From Nocardioides pinisoli (GTDB lineage: Bacteria > Actinomycetota > Actinomycetes > Propionibacteriales > Nocardioidaceae): 64,000 bases of DNA. This document shows, piece after piece, positions 40,085 to 49,190 of the stretch (its first letter is position 1; each line of letters opens with the position of its first letter). A model generated the notes under the pieces. It did not search any database. It saw nothing but the letters and a program-made list of their open reading frames with translations, and had not been told where the DNA came from. The stretch covers positions 1 to 64,000 of the forward strand of contig NZ_JANARS010000009.1 of the NCBI RefSeq assembly GCF_024199985.1, read 5' to 3'. Both the position numbers and the translations under genes were made by a program.

Positions 40085-42885
40085 GCACCCCCGACGACGA
40101 GTTGACGCCCGCCGAGCGCTACGCGGCGTTCCAGCGCGACAGGCCCTACCCGATGCTCAAGGACTTCGAGGGCCTCTACGGCTTCGAGCTCGACGACTTC
40201 CAGCTGCGTGCGTGCCGGGAGATCGAGGACGGCCGCGGCGTGCTGGTCGCGGCGCCCACCGGGTCGGGCAAGACCATCGTCGGCGAGTTCGCCATCCACC
40301 TCGCCCTGCAGACCGGGCGCAAGGCGTTCTACACCACGCCGATCAAGGCGCTGTCCAACCAGAAGTACCACGACCTGGTCAAGCGCTACGGCGCCGACAA
40401 GGTCGGTCTGCTCACCGGCGACAACGTGGTCAACGGCGAGGCCCCCGTGGTCGTGATGACGACCGAGGTGCTGCGCAACATGCTCTACGCCGGGTCGCGC
40501 ACGCTGCTCGGCCTCGGCTTCGTGGTGATGGACGAGGTGCACTACCTCGCCGACCGGATGCGTGGCGCGGTGTGGGAGGAGGTCATCATCCACCTCCCGG
40601 AGTCGGTGACGCTCGTGTCCTTGTCGGCGACCGTCTCCAACGCCGAGGAGTTCGGTGAGTGGCTGGCCACCGTCCGCGGGGAGACCACCACGATCCTCGA
40701 GGAGAAGCGTCCCGTCCCGCTGTTCCAGCACGTGATGGTCGGCCGCCGGCTGCTCGACCTCTTCGCCTCCTCCGACGTCGACGCGAGCGCGGGCTTCGTC
40801 AAGGAGGGGGCGCCGGTCAACGACGAGCTCACCCGCATCGCCCGCGACGACTGGGCCAGCTCCCGGCTGATGCGCGACCGCCGCTCGCCGCGCAAGGGCA
40901 AGCCCGGGTCGTCGAAGAACCCCCGCGCCGTCGGCAACGGGCGTCGGGTGTGGATCCCGAGCCGCGTCGACGTCGTCGAGCGGCTCGACCGCGAGGGCCT
41001 GCTGCCCGCCATCGTGTTCATCTTCAGCCGGGCCGGCTGCGACGCCGCGGTCACCCAGCTCGTCCAGGCCAACACCCGCCTCACGACCGCCGCGGAGCGC
41101 GACGAGATCTTCGCCCGCGTCGAGGAGGCCTCCCGCACGCTGCCCGAGGAGGACCTGCACGTCCTCGGCTACCACGAGTTCCTCGACGGCCTCACCCGCG
41201 GCATCGCCGCCCACCACGCGGGCCTGCTGCCGGCGTTCAAGCAGGTGGTCGAGGAGCTGTTCCAGGAGGGACTGGTCAAGGTCGTCTTCGCGACCGAGAC
41301 GCTCGCCCTCGGCATCAACATGCCCGCGCGCACCGTCGTGATCGAGAAGCTGTCGAAGTGGAACGGCGAGACCCACGCCGACCTGACGCCGGGGGAGTAC
41401 ACCCAGCTCACCGGCCGCGCCGGGCGGCGCGGCCTCGACATCGAGGGCCACGGTGTCGTGCTCTACCAGCCGGGGATGAACCCGCGCGAGGTCGCAGGCC
41501 TCGCCTCGACGCGTACCTATCCGCTCCGCTCGTCGTTCCGGCCGTCCTACAACATGGCGGTCAACCTCGTGCACCAGTTCGGCCGCGCCACGTCGCGGGA
41601 GCTGCTGGAGCAGTCCTTCGCCCAGTTCCAGGCCGACAAGGCCGTGGTCGGGCTCGCCCGGCAGGTGCACAAGGCCGAGGAGGCCCTCGCCGGCTACCGC
41701 GAGGCCGCGACGTGCCACGTCGGCGACTTCATGGAGTACGCCGGACTGCGGCGGCGGATCTCCGACCTCGAGAAGGGGGCGGCGCGCGAGCGGCGCATGG
41801 ACCGTCGCGAGGAGGCGATGAGGTCGCTCGGCAAGCTGCGACCCGGCGACGTCATCCACGTGCCCGCCGGCAAGTTCAGCGGCCTCGCCGTGGTGATCGA
41901 CCCGGGCCACTCCGGCGACGAGCCGCGTCCCTACGTCCTCACCGCCGACCGGCAGGCCCGCCGGCTCGCCCCGATGGACTTCCCGACGCCCGTGGAGGCC
42001 GTCGGTCGGCTGCGGATCCCCAAGTCGTTCAACGGGCGCAACCCGGCGATGCGCCGCGACCTCGCGACCGCCCTGCGCGCCAAGGCCCACGGGCTCGACG
42101 CCCCGGGTCCGCGGCGGGCCGCGCAGCGCGACTCCTTCAGCGACACCCCGACGGACCGGGAGATCGGCCGCCTGCGCGCCGAGCTCAAGGCCCACCCGTG
42201 CCACCAGTGTCCCGAGCGTGAGGACCACGCTCGCTGGGCCGAGCGCTACTTCAAGCTCGAGCGCGACACCGAGACCCTCAAGCGGCGGGTGGAGAACCGC
42301 ACCAACACCGTCGCCCGCACCTTCGACCGCGTCTGCGACGTGCTGACCGCGCTCGGCTACCTCGAGGGCGACACCGTCACCGAGAAGGGCTCCCACCTGC
42401 GTCGGATCTACACCGACATGGACCTCGTCGCCGCCGAGGCGATCCGGGCCGGGCTGTTCGACGACCTCGCCCCCTCCGAGCTCGCGGCCGTGCTGTCGGC
42501 CCTCGTCTTCGAGGCCCGGCGCGCCGACGACGCGTCCTCGCCCAAGATGCCGGGCGGCCAGGTGCGCCCGGTCCTCGCCGAGCTCGTACGGCTCTGGGGC
42601 GACCTCGACGCGCTCGAGCGCGAGCACCGCCTCGACTTCCTCCGCGAGCCCGACGTCGGGTTCGCGTGGGCGGCGTGGCGCTGGGCCGAGGGCGACGACC
42701 TCGACGACGTGCTCATGGTCACCGGCCTTTCCGCCGGTGACTTCGTGCGGTGGATGAAGCAGCTGCTCGACCTGTGCGGCCAGGTGGCCGACGCGGCAGG
42801 GGAGCAGGGGCTGCGCGACACGGCGCGGGCGACCGCGAGGCTGCTCAAGCGCGGTGTGATCGCCTACAGCGTCCTGGCGGAATGA
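40081..42885 (+). CDS. HelY/Ski2-like DEAD/DEAH-box RNA helicase
   Basis: A 934-aa superfamily 2 helicase. The Q-like start (YGFELDDFQLRA) is followed by Walker A AAPTGSGKT (K64), the DEVH box (D151 to H154), motif III SLSATVSN and motif VI QLTGRAGRRG. The C-terminal arch and DSHCT-like region (about 700-934) is as in Ski2-like enzymes. It should unwind structured RNA during degradation or processing. It begins at the ATG inside the dagK stop. Confidence 0.92.
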   Translation: MSTPDDELTPAERYAAFQRDRPYPMLKDFEGLYGFELDDFQLRACREIEDGRGVLVAAPTGSGKTIVGEFAIHLALQTGRKAFYTTPIKALSNQKYHDLVKRYGADKVGLLTGDNVVNGEAPVVVMTTEVLRNMLYAGSRTLLGLGFVVMDEVHYLADRMRGAVWEEVIIHLPESVTLVSLSATVSNAEEFGEWLATVRGETTTILEEKRPVPLFQHVMVGRRLLDLFASSDVDASAGFVKEGAPVNDELTRIARDDWASSRLMRDRRSPRKGKPGSSKNPRAVGNGRRVWIPSRVDVVERLDREGLLPAIVFIFSRAGCDAAVTQLVQANTRLTTAAERDEIFARVEEASRTLPEEDLHVLGYHEFLDGLTRGIAAHHAGLLPAFKQVVEELFQEGLVKVVFATETLALGINMPARTVVIEKLSKWNGETHADLTPGEYTQLTGRAGRRGLDIEGHGVVLYQPGMNPREVAGLASTRTYPLRSSFRPSYNMAVNLVHQFGRATSRELLEQSFAQFQADKAVVGLARQVHKAEEALAGYREAATCHVGDFMEYAGLRRRISDLEKGAARERRMDRREEAMRSLGKLRPGDVIHVPAGKFSGLAVVIDPGHSGDEPRPYVLTADRQARRLAPMDFPTPVEAVGRLRIPKSFNGRNPAMRRDLATALRAKAHGLDAPGPRRAAQRDSFSDTPTDREIGRLRAELKAHPCHQCPEREDHARWAERYFKLERDTETLKRRVENRTNTVARTFDRVCDVLTALGYLEGDTVTEKGSHLRRIYTDMDLVAAEAIRAGLFDDLAPSELAAVLSALVFEARRADDASSPKMPGGQVRPVLAELVRLWGDLDALEREHRLDFLREPDVGFAWAAWRWAEGDDLDDVLMVTGLSAGDFVRWMKQLLDLCGQVADAAGEQGLRDTARATARLLKRGVIAYSVLAE

Positions 42886-42904
42886 CTGTGGCAGGCTCAG
42901 CCGC

Positions 42905-43846
42905 GTGACCGACTCCACCGGCGAGCGCCTCCTGCTGCTCGACACCGCCTCGCTCTACTTCCGCGCGTTCTTCGGCGTGCCCGACTCGGTGCAGGCGCCC
43001 GACGGCACGCCCGTCAACGCGGTGCGCGGGTTGATGGACTTCATCAGCCGCCTGGTGGGGGAGTACGACCCCACGCACCTGGCCTGCTGCTGGGACGACG
43101 ACTGGCGACCGCAGTGGCGCGTCGACCTGCTGCCCTCCTACAAGGCGCATCGCGTGGTGCGGGAGGTGCCGGGCCCCAGGCCCGACGTGGAGGAGGTCCC
43201 GGACCCGCTGGAGGCGCAGGTCCCGATCATCCTGTCGGTGCTCGAGGCCTACGGCATCCCGGTCGTCGGGCACGCCGAGATGGAGGCCGACGACGTGATC
43301 GGCACCCTCGCCACCGGTGCCGGCATGCCGGTCGACATCGTCACCGGCGACCGCGACCTGTTCCAGCTCGTCGACGACGACGCCGGGGTCCGCGTGCTCT
43401 ACGTCGCCCGGGGCGTGAGCAAGCACGAGCGTGTCGACAACGCCTGGGTCCGGGGCAAGTACGGCGTCGACGCCCACCAGTACGCCGACCTCGCGACCCT
43501 GCGCGGCGACGCCTCCGACGGGCTCCCCGGGGTCGCCGGCGTCGGCGACAAGACCGCGGCGACGCTGCTCAACCGCTTCGGCACGATCGACGCGATCATC
43601 GCAGCGGCCGGCGACCCCGACTCCGACATGGGCCCCGGGCCGCGCGGCAAGATCAAGGCCGCCGCCGACTACCTGACCGTCGCGCCCCGCGTGGTCGCCG
43701 TACGTCGCGACCTCGACCTCGGGGGGCACGACCTGAGCCGTCCGCGCACGCCCGCCGACCACGAGGCCGTCGTCGCGCTGGATGCCCAGTGGGGGCTCGG
43801 CTCGTCTGCCGTGCGCCTGGTGGAGGCGCTGTCCGGCTCCCACTAG
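42905..43846 (+). CDS. 5'-3' exonuclease (Pol I FEN-like)
   Basis: A 313-aa flap-endonuclease-family nuclease. Metal-binding acidic residues occur in LLLDTASLYFRAFFG, EMEADDVIGTLA and TGDRDLFQLVDDD, and the DNA-binding H3TH region is SDGLPGVAGVGDKTAATLL. It removes 5' flaps or RNA primers. This free-standing enzyme is separate from the exonuclease domain of DNA polymerase I. Its stop codon TAG forms the first bases of the next gene's -10 box. Confidence 0.9.
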   Translation: MTDSTGERLLLLDTASLYFRAFFGVPDSVQAPDGTPVNAVRGLMDFISRLVGEYDPTHLACCWDDDWRPQWRVDLLPSYKAHRVVREVPGPRPDVEEVPDPLEAQVPIILSVLEAYGIPVVGHAEMEADDVIGTLATGAGMPVDIVTGDRDLFQLVDDDAGVRVLYVARGVSKHERVDNAWVRGKYGVDAHQYADLATLRGDASDGLPGVAGVGDKTAATLLNRFGTIDAIIAAAGDPDSDMGPGPRGKIKAAADYLTVAPRVVAVRRDLDLGGHDLSRPRTPADHEAVVALDAQWGLGSSAVRLVEALSGSH

Positions 43847-43849
43847 AGT
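43844..43849 (+). promoter_or_regulatory. Leaderless -10 box overlapping the exonuclease stop codon
   Basis: TAGAGT begins 13 nt before the GTG at 43857. Its first three bases are the stop codon of the upstream exonuclease gene. Confidence 0.5.
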
Positions 43850-43856
43850 GTCGCGC

Positions 43857-44309
43857 GTGAGCTCCTCCGAGGTCGAGTCCAAGGACCGGCAGATCCTCGC
43901 GCTGCTGGCCGTCGACGGACGCATGTCGTTCACCGACCTCGGCAAGGCGACCGACCTGTCGACGTCAGCGGTGCACCAGCGGGTCAAGCGGCTCGAGCAG
44001 CGCGGGCTGATCACGGGCTACGGCGCGACCGTCGACCACGACCAGCTCGGTCGGCCGCTGACCGCCTTCATCTCCATCACGCCGATCGACCCGTCCCAGC
44101 CCGACGACTACCCCGACCGGCTCAAGGGCATCAAGGAGATCGAGTCGTGCTGGTCGGTCGCCGGCGAGGAGTCCTACATCCTCAAGATCCGCGTCGCGAC
44201 GCCACTGGCGCTGGAGGAGCTGCTGGCCCGGATCCGCGGAGCGGCGAGCGTCTCCACGCGCACCACGATCGTGCTCTCGACGCCCTTCGAGAACCGTCCC
44301 GTCGACTGA
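43857..44309 (+). CDS. Lrp/AsnC-family transcriptional regulator
   Basis: A 150-aa regulator: N-terminal helix-turn-helix (about 8-60, with RMSFTDLGKATDLSTSAVHQ) and a C-terminal RAM ligand domain (about 70-150). Proteins of this type sense amino acids and control their uptake or breakdown. The GTG 43857 start matches the leaderless promoter. A link to the lysine cluster about 3 kb downstream is attractive but unproven. Confidence 0.88.
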   Translation: MSSSEVESKDRQILALLAVDGRMSFTDLGKATDLSTSAVHQRVKRLEQRGLITGYGATVDHDQLGRPLTAFISITPIDPSQPDDYPDRLKGIKEIESCWSVAGEESYILKIRVATPLALEELLARIRGAASVSTRTTIVLSTPFENRPVD

Positions 44310-44454
44310 CGGGTCCGCGGACCTGACCGTCTCCCGCGGCGGTTCCTGCTCGCTCCGGCTCGCGCTTCCGCCCGGACCCGCGAGCGGTCTACCGTGGAAC
44401 GGAGTCGACCGCACCGGCGATCCGGGTCGCCCCAGGCCACGGACGGAGCTGCCC

Positions 44455-45099
44455 ATGCCCGCGCCCACCGACGTCCTCCGGTCCGAGCGCCGAGCCTTCC
44501 TCGACACCCTCCGACGGCTCGACGACGACCAGTGGCAGGTCCCGTCGCTCTGCACGGGCTGGCGCGTGGTCGACGTCGCGGCACACCTCGCGTGGGCGCC
44601 GGTCCTCGGCCCCGGTGCCGCGACCGCGGCCCTGGCGCGCCACGGCTTCTCGATGAACCGGATGATCGCTCGGTCGGCCGTCGAGTGGTCCGACCGCGGG
44701 CGTCCGGCCATCCTCGAGCAGCTCGAGCGCAACCTGGCGTCCGGCGCCAAGCCGGTCGGGATGCCCGCGGTCGCCGCGCTCGCCGACGCGGTCGTGCACG
44801 GGCTCGACGTACGCCGCCCCCTCGGCCTCGCCCGTCAGGTCCCGCTCGACGCGCTTGCCCCGGTGGCCGCCTTCGCCCTCCGGACCCCCTGGCCGTTGAC
44901 CGCCGTCGTCGGGGGCAGCGCGCGACGTCGCGTCGCCGGCGTACGACTCGTCGCGACCGACGCGGACTGGACCCACGGCTCGGGCCCCGAGGCCCGCGCC
45001 TCCGCCGAGACCCTCCTGCTGCTGCTCTACGGGCGGCCGGTGAGCCCCGACGAGCTCGCCGGCGAGGGCTCCGCCCTCCTCAGCGCGCGCCTCCGCTGA
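44455..45099 (+). CDS. Mycothiol-dependent maleylpyruvate isomerase-like protein
   Basis: A 214-aa DinB-fold protein. It has the typical start (RSERRAFLDTLRRLDDDQW), the LCTGWRVVDVAAHLAW signature with the metal-binding His, and a second metal site region around ADAVVHGLDVRRPLG. The family includes thiol-dependent isomerases and transferases. The exact reaction is unknown. It lies between the Lrp-type gene and the palindromic repeats, with its own start at ATG 44455. Confidence 0.8.
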   Translation: MPAPTDVLRSERRAFLDTLRRLDDDQWQVPSLCTGWRVVDVAAHLAWAPVLGPGAATAALARHGFSMNRMIARSAVEWSDRGRPAILEQLERNLASGAKPVGMPAVAALADAVVHGLDVRRPLGLARQVPLDALAPVAAFALRTPWPLTAVVGGSARRRVAGVRLVATDADWTHGSGPEARASAETLLLLLYGRPVSPDELAGEGSALLSARLR

Positions 45100-45114
45100 C
45101 CCGCGGTGCTGCCC

Positions 45115-45196
45115 GACAAGTTCAGGAATCCCCGGCCAGCCGGCAGTTCCTGACGTTGTCAGGCCGTGCACGGGCCGACAAGTTCAGTGATCCCCG
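45115..45196. repeat. Palindromic repeat, copy A
   Basis: A 21-nt arm starting GACAAGTTCAGGAA (45115-45135) faces an imperfect complement ending TGACGTTGTC (45140-45160), 16 of 21 matching. It is followed by the perfect palindrome CCGTGCACGG (45164-45173) and a partial second arm starting GACAAGTTCAG (45177). Related to copy B at 46347-46420. It lies downstream of the DUF559-type gene. Confidence 0.8.
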
Positions 45197-45269
45197 TCGC
45201 AACCCGTCACGGGACGAACGCGCGGGCACTCTCACCGTGAGCGAGCGGCCGCCGGTCAGCTGACGCTAC

Positions 45270-46220
45270 TCACGCTGCCGCGGGTGCGAAGAGCGCGCGG
45301 ATCCGGGCTGCGACCTCGGCCGGCCGGTAGAGGTCGGCCCAGGTGATGCGGATGCAGCGCCACCCGGTGATCTCGCAGATGAGCGACTCCCGCTGCTTCT
45401 CACGCAGCACGCAGTCCACGACGGACTCACCCTTGCGGCGCCGGCCCTCGTACTTGACCCTGCCGTCGAACTCGAGGAAGACGCGGAGCGCGGGCCATGC
45501 GAGGTCCACGCGAGCAATCTCCACGCCGAGCGCGTTGTGGATCGGGAAGTTGGGGACCGGGGCCGGCAGGTGCTGACTCCAGCAGAGAAATCTCGTCCTG
45601 GTCTCGCCGACCGACTCGCTGCGGCCGTCGGCCATCCGCAGGACCAGGTCGGTTGCCAGCGTGCGCGGCCAGTGCGTCATGGCCGCGTAGCGCGCGTGGA
45701 GATCCTTGATCGTGGTCAAGCCTTCGTGGAGCAGGAAGTCGATCTCCACGAGCGCGTGCTCGACATCGAGCAGTGTCGTCAGCTCAAGCGCAGTGCGGGT
45801 CGCCGACATCCGCCTGGTGCCGTCCTCGGCCGTCACCACGTCACCCTCGGTGACGACGCCTCGGTGCTGGACGATGCCGGCCTCGGCGCGACCGGCTCGC
45901 GCGTCGAGGCGCGTGAGGTGCACCTTGGTGAGGTCGCACTCCCAAAGCGGGGTGGCGTACTCGTTGGCCGAGCTGAGGTGACTGAGGACGACCTCGGTGC
46001 GCGATTGGCGCAACGCGGCGCGGCACAGCGCGGCGTACCGCTCGCTCTGGGTCATGGCGGCCCACTGGGAGCCGAGGACGTAGGCGCCGCGGCGCACGCG
46101 TACCCAGTCGCCTGCCTTCACCAGCTCTGCGATGGCGTGGTCGTGATATCCGAGCGCAATGGCGTCCTTGCGGGTGAAGACGCCATGGGCGGCGACGAGC
46201 GCACGAAGTCGGGCTTCCAT
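45270..46220 (-). CDS. AbiEi-type winged helix plus DUF559 nuclease-like protein
   Basis: A 316-aa protein. The N-terminal domain (about 1-60, MEARLRALVAAHGVFTRKDA) matches the AbiEi/type IV antitoxin winged helix. The C-terminal domain (about 215-310) matches DUF559, a PD-(D/E)XK-like fold, with IARVDLAWPALRVFLEFDG and a later Lys and CxRITWADLYRP. ATG 46220 starts right at the domain; the longer frame to 46379 overlaps repeat B and has no similarity. Solitary copies of this kind are common in actinobacteria, without the AbiEii toxin. The function is unknown. It is bracketed by palindromic repeats on both sides, which hints at mobility. Confidence 0.75.
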   Translation of the reverse strand: MEARLRALVAAHGVFTRKDAIALGYHDHAIAELVKAGDWVRVRRGAYVLGSQWAAMTQSERYAALCRAALRQSRTEVVLSHLSSANEYATPLWECDLTKVHLTRLDARAGRAEAGIVQHRGVVTEGDVVTAEDGTRRMSATRTALELTTLLDVEHALVEIDFLLHEGLTTIKDLHARYAAMTHWPRTLATDLVLRMADGRSESVGETRTRFLCWSQHLPAPVPNFPIHNALGVEIARVDLAWPALRVFLEFDGRVKYEGRRRKGESVVDCVLREKQRESLICEITGWRCIRITWADLYRPAEVAARIRALFAPAAA

Positions 46221-46346
46221 GCCGCTACAGCCTGCTCGGAGCACCGTCACGGTGCGATCAGCTTGCGATATACCTGTGGAGAACGGGCTGCGAGAGCGCT
46301 GTGTGGACGCCTGGAGGTCAAGCCCCGCCAGCCGCGACGGCCGGTA

Positions 46347-46420
46347 CCTGAACTTGTTGGGCCATGCACGGGCCGACATGTTCAGGAATCCCCGGCCGTC
46401 CGGGGATCCCTGAAGATGTC
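46347..46420. repeat. Palindromic repeat, copy B
   Basis: A 21-nt arm starting GACATGTTCAGGAATC (46375-46395) and its near-perfect complement ending TGAAGATGTC (46400-46420) match at 19 of 21 positions around a CCGT loop. An inverted partial arm CCTGAACTTGT (46347-46357) and a CATGCACGGG core precede it. The same parts, in the same order, make up copy A. It lies between the DUF559-type gene and kamA and may also terminate kamA. Confidence 0.8.
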
Positions 46421-46470
46421 AGGCAGTTCTGCCGACGCGGGGCGCCGGGGGAGCGGGGGAGGAGGCGAGG

Positions 46471-47937
46471 TCAGTACGCCTGGAGGGCAGCCGTACGGCG
46501 GGAGGCCTCGGCCATCTCGGCGGCCTTGAGGGAGGCCTCGTCGAGGCGGCCGTGCTGCTCCCACCACTGCTGGCCGGACTCGGGGAGGGTGTGGATCGGG
46601 TCGTAGTACTCGTAGTAGCGGGTCAGGGCCTCGACGTCGTCGGCCTCGATGGACGTGCGGTAGTTCTTCGTCCAGTAGGAGATGCCGTGCTCGGTGTCGT
46701 AGTCGGCGTTCTGGTGGACCCAGCGCTTGCCGACGAACGGCACGTCGCACACGATGCGCGGCGTCGCGAAGCCCGGCAGGTAGCCCATGACGTGGTGCTG
46801 GAGCCGCTGCGCGTCGGCGAGCGAGACCCGCCAGTGCTCCGAGAACGGGATCATGTCGCACATGTAGAAGTAGTAGGGCATGATCTGCGCGCCGTCGAGG
46901 AGGCGGAAGCACAGGTCGAGCAGCGCGTGCGGGTCGGCGTTGACGCCGTTGAGCAGCACCCCCTGGTTGCGTACGTCGCGCAGGCCGGCGTCGAGCATCG
47001 CGCGGGAGGCCTCGGCCACGATCGGCGTCACGGAGTTCGCGTGGTTGGCGTGGGTGTGCATCGCCAGCGAGACGCCGCGCGACCGTGCGACCGCCGCGAC
47101 GCGGGACACGCCCTCGACGACGTCGGGCTGCAGCCAGTGCTGCGGCAGGCCGATGAGGGCCTTGGTGGCGAGCCGGATGTCTCGGATGTTGTCGACCTCG
47201 AGGACCGACATGAGGAACGCCTCGAGGCGGGGCCACGGCATGTTGGCCACGTCGCCGCCGGAGACGACGACGTCGCGCACCGACGGCGTACGACGCAGGT
47301 AGTCGAGCATGTCGCCGAGCCGGTCGTTGGGCTTGCCGGCGAACTTGAGCTTGTCGATGACCGGCGTCGAGTTGCCCACGAGGTCCATCCGGGTGCAGTG
47401 GCCGCAGTACTGCGGGCACGTCGGCAGCAGCTCGGCGAGCACCTTGGTGGGGTAGCGGTGGGTGAGCCCCTCGGTGGCCCACATGTCGTGCTCGTGGAGC
47501 GAGTCGCGGGCGGCGTGGGGGTGCGAGGGCCAGTCGGTGCGGCGGTCGCTGAAGACGGGCACCATGTAGTGGCGGACCGGGTCGGCGTAGAACGCCTCGG
47601 TCATCGACCCGGCGCCGGCCGGCTCGAAGGTCGGCACCATCGTGTTCATCATCTGCGGCGGCACGAGCATCGACATCGTTGCCCGCTCGGCCTGGTCGCG
47701 CTCGAGGTCGGCGTAGAAGCGCTCGTCGAGGAGGTCTCCCATCAGCTCACGGAGCTGCTTGACGTTCTTGATGCAGTGGGCGCGCTGCCACTGGACCGAG
47801 GCCCAGTCCTGGGCGGTCACGTCGGACCAGCCGGGGAACCGGGTCCAGTCGGGCTCGACGAGCTCGACCCGCTGGTAGGGGTAGGGCTGGCCGGTGGCGA
47901 GGGCCCCCTCCAGCGAGGTGGCGGTCTCGATGCTCAT
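46471..47937 (-). CDS. kamA: L-lysine 2,3-aminomutase (radical SAM, PLP)
   Basis: A 488-aa enzyme that turns L-lysine into L-beta-lysine. The radical SAM cysteines C174, C178 and C181 are in CPQYCGHC. Later features include the family's conserved HTHANHANSVTP stretch and the PLP-lysine region near residue 325-340. AAGGAGA lies 8 nt before the ATG. It diverges from kdd with a 173-nt gap that contains a candidate operator. Length is close to actinobacterial KamA-family proteins. Close relatives with different substrates (such as glutamate 2,3-aminomutase) exist; the neighbouring kamDE genes favour lysine. Confidence 0.9.
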   Translation of the reverse strand: MSIETATSLEGALATGQPYPYQRVELVEPDWTRFPGWSDVTAQDWASVQWQRAHCIKNVKQLRELMGDLLDERFYADLERDQAERATMSMLVPPQMMNTMVPTFEPAGAGSMTEAFYADPVRHYMVPVFSDRRTDWPSHPHAARDSLHEHDMWATEGLTHRYPTKVLAELLPTCPQYCGHCTRMDLVGNSTPVIDKLKFAGKPNDRLGDMLDYLRRTPSVRDVVVSGGDVANMPWPRLEAFLMSVLEVDNIRDIRLATKALIGLPQHWLQPDVVEGVSRVAAVARSRGVSLAMHTHANHANSVTPIVAEASRAMLDAGLRDVRNQGVLLNGVNADPHALLDLCFRLLDGAQIMPYYFYMCDMIPFSEHWRVSLADAQRLQHHVMGYLPGFATPRIVCDVPFVGKRWVHQNADYDTEHGISYWTKNYRTSIEADDVEALTRYYEYYDPIHTLPESGQQWWEQHGRLDEASLKAAEMAEASRRTAALQAY

Positions 47938-48063
47938 GAGGTCTCCTTGCGATGGCCCCGGTCCGCTCGGACGGAGGGGTCAGGTCTGACGGCGCGCCGG
48001 TTGTGTGTGCGGCGCCACATCTGGGAGAGTACGTGGAGAACATGCGGCCAGTCCAATGCCACG

Positions 48064-48078
48064 CCGCAAGATTTGCGG
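48064..48078. promoter_or_regulatory. Inverted repeat in the kamA-kdd divergent region
   Basis: CCGCAA-GAT-TTGCGG is a perfect 6-bp inverted repeat in the 173-nt region between the divergent kamA and kdd starts. Such symmetric sites fit a dimeric regulator controlling both directions; an Lrp/AsnC-type factor is one candidate. Confidence 0.4.
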
Positions 48079-48110
48079 TTCAACACGAAGAACCTAGAAG
48101 GATGCCCTGC

Positions 48111-49190
48111 ATGAACACCTCCTCGGACATCCAGGCGGACGTCCGCACCAGCGACCCGACCGGCCTGCACCGCGTCCTCGACGAGCGTGCGGTCCTGCCC
48201 CAGGCCGCCCAGCGGCTCGACACCCGCGCCGAGCTGTGGCCCGACGAGGTGCGCATCCGCGTCGAGCGGCTCAACCTCGACGCGGCGTCCTTCCGCCAGC
48301 TCGAGCGCAAGCACACGAAGTACGGCGAGAAGCACGGTGACGCCGTCCGCGCCGAGGTGCTCGACATCGTCGCCACCCGCGGCAAGATGCAGAACCCGGA
48401 GACCGGCTCCGGCGGCATGCTCGTCGGCACCGTCGAGGAGGTCGGCCCCGAGTCGCCGCTCGGTCTCGCGGTGGGGGACCGGGTCGCGACCCTGGTGAGC
48501 CTGACCCTGACCCCGCTCGTCATCGAGGACGCCCTGGCCCGCTGGGACGGCCTCAGCGAGCAGGTGCCGTGCGACGGCTACGCCGTCCTCTTCGGCCGCT
48601 CCATCGCAGCCGTGATCCCCGACGACCTCGACCCCGCGCTCTCGCTCAGCGTGATGGACGTCTGCGGCGCCCCGGCGCTCACCGCCCGCGTCGTGGAGGA
48701 CCACGTCGCCCGCGGCAAGGCCCCCGTCGTCGCCGTCATCGGCGGGGCGGGCAAGTCCGGCTCCCTCAGCCTGGCCGCCGCCCGGCAGGCCGGCGCCGCC
48801 CGCACCATCGGCGTCGTACCCCACCAGGGTGAGCACGACCTGCTGACCGGGGCGGGTCTCGCCGACGCCGTCGCAGTGGCCGACGCCCGCGACCCGATCG
48901 CGCTGCGTGACGCCGTCACCGCCGTCGGCGGTCCGGCCGACGTCACCGTGGTCTGCGTCGACGTCCCCGGCTGCGAGGGCGGCGCGATCCTCGTCACCGC
49001 CGAGGGCGGCACGGTGGTCTTCTTCTCCATGGCCACCAGCTTCAGCGCCGCGGCGCTCGGTGCGGAGGGCCTGGCCGCCGACGTGCGGATGCTCGTCGGC
49101 AACGGCTACGTCCCGGGGCACGCCGCCTACGCGATGGAGCTGCTGCGCACCGACGCGGGCGTGCGCGGCCTGTTCGAGCGGAGGCTCTGA
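48111..49190 (+). CDS. kdd: L-erythro-3,5-diaminohexanoate dehydrogenase
   Basis: A 359-aa NAD(P)-dependent dehydrogenase that oxidises 3,5-diaminohexanoate to 5-amino-3-oxohexanoate. The N-terminal part has the family's RGKMQNPETGSGGMLVG stretch. The Rossmann region has VAVIGGAGKSGSLSLAAARQ. ATG 48111 is preferred because AGAAGG is 10 nt upstream; the ATG at 48102 abuts the RBS. It overlaps kamD by one base (TGATG). Together with kamA and kamDE it defines the lysine route. Confidence 0.9.
   Translation: MNTSSDIQADVRTSDPTGLHRVLDERAVLPQAAQRLDTRAELWPDEVRIRVERLNLDAASFRQLERKHTKYGEKHGDAVRAEVLDIVATRGKMQNPETGSGGMLVGTVEEVGPESPLGLAVGDRVATLVSLTLTPLVIEDALARWDGLSEQVPCDGYAVLFGRSIAAVIPDDLDPALSLSVMDVCGAPALTARVVEDHVARGKAPVVAVIGGAGKSGSLSLAAARQAGAARTIGVVPHQGEHDLLTGAGLADAVAVADARDPIALRDAVTAVGGPADVTVVCVDVPGCEGGAILVTAEGGTVVFFSMATSFSAAALGAEGLAADVRMLVGNGYVPGHAAYAMELLRTDAGVRGLFERRL

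Noticed and set aside
45270..46220. Complete AbiE toxin-antitoxin pair
   Set aside because: Only the AbiEi-like domain is present, fused to DUF559; no nucleotidyltransferase toxin gene is adjacent.
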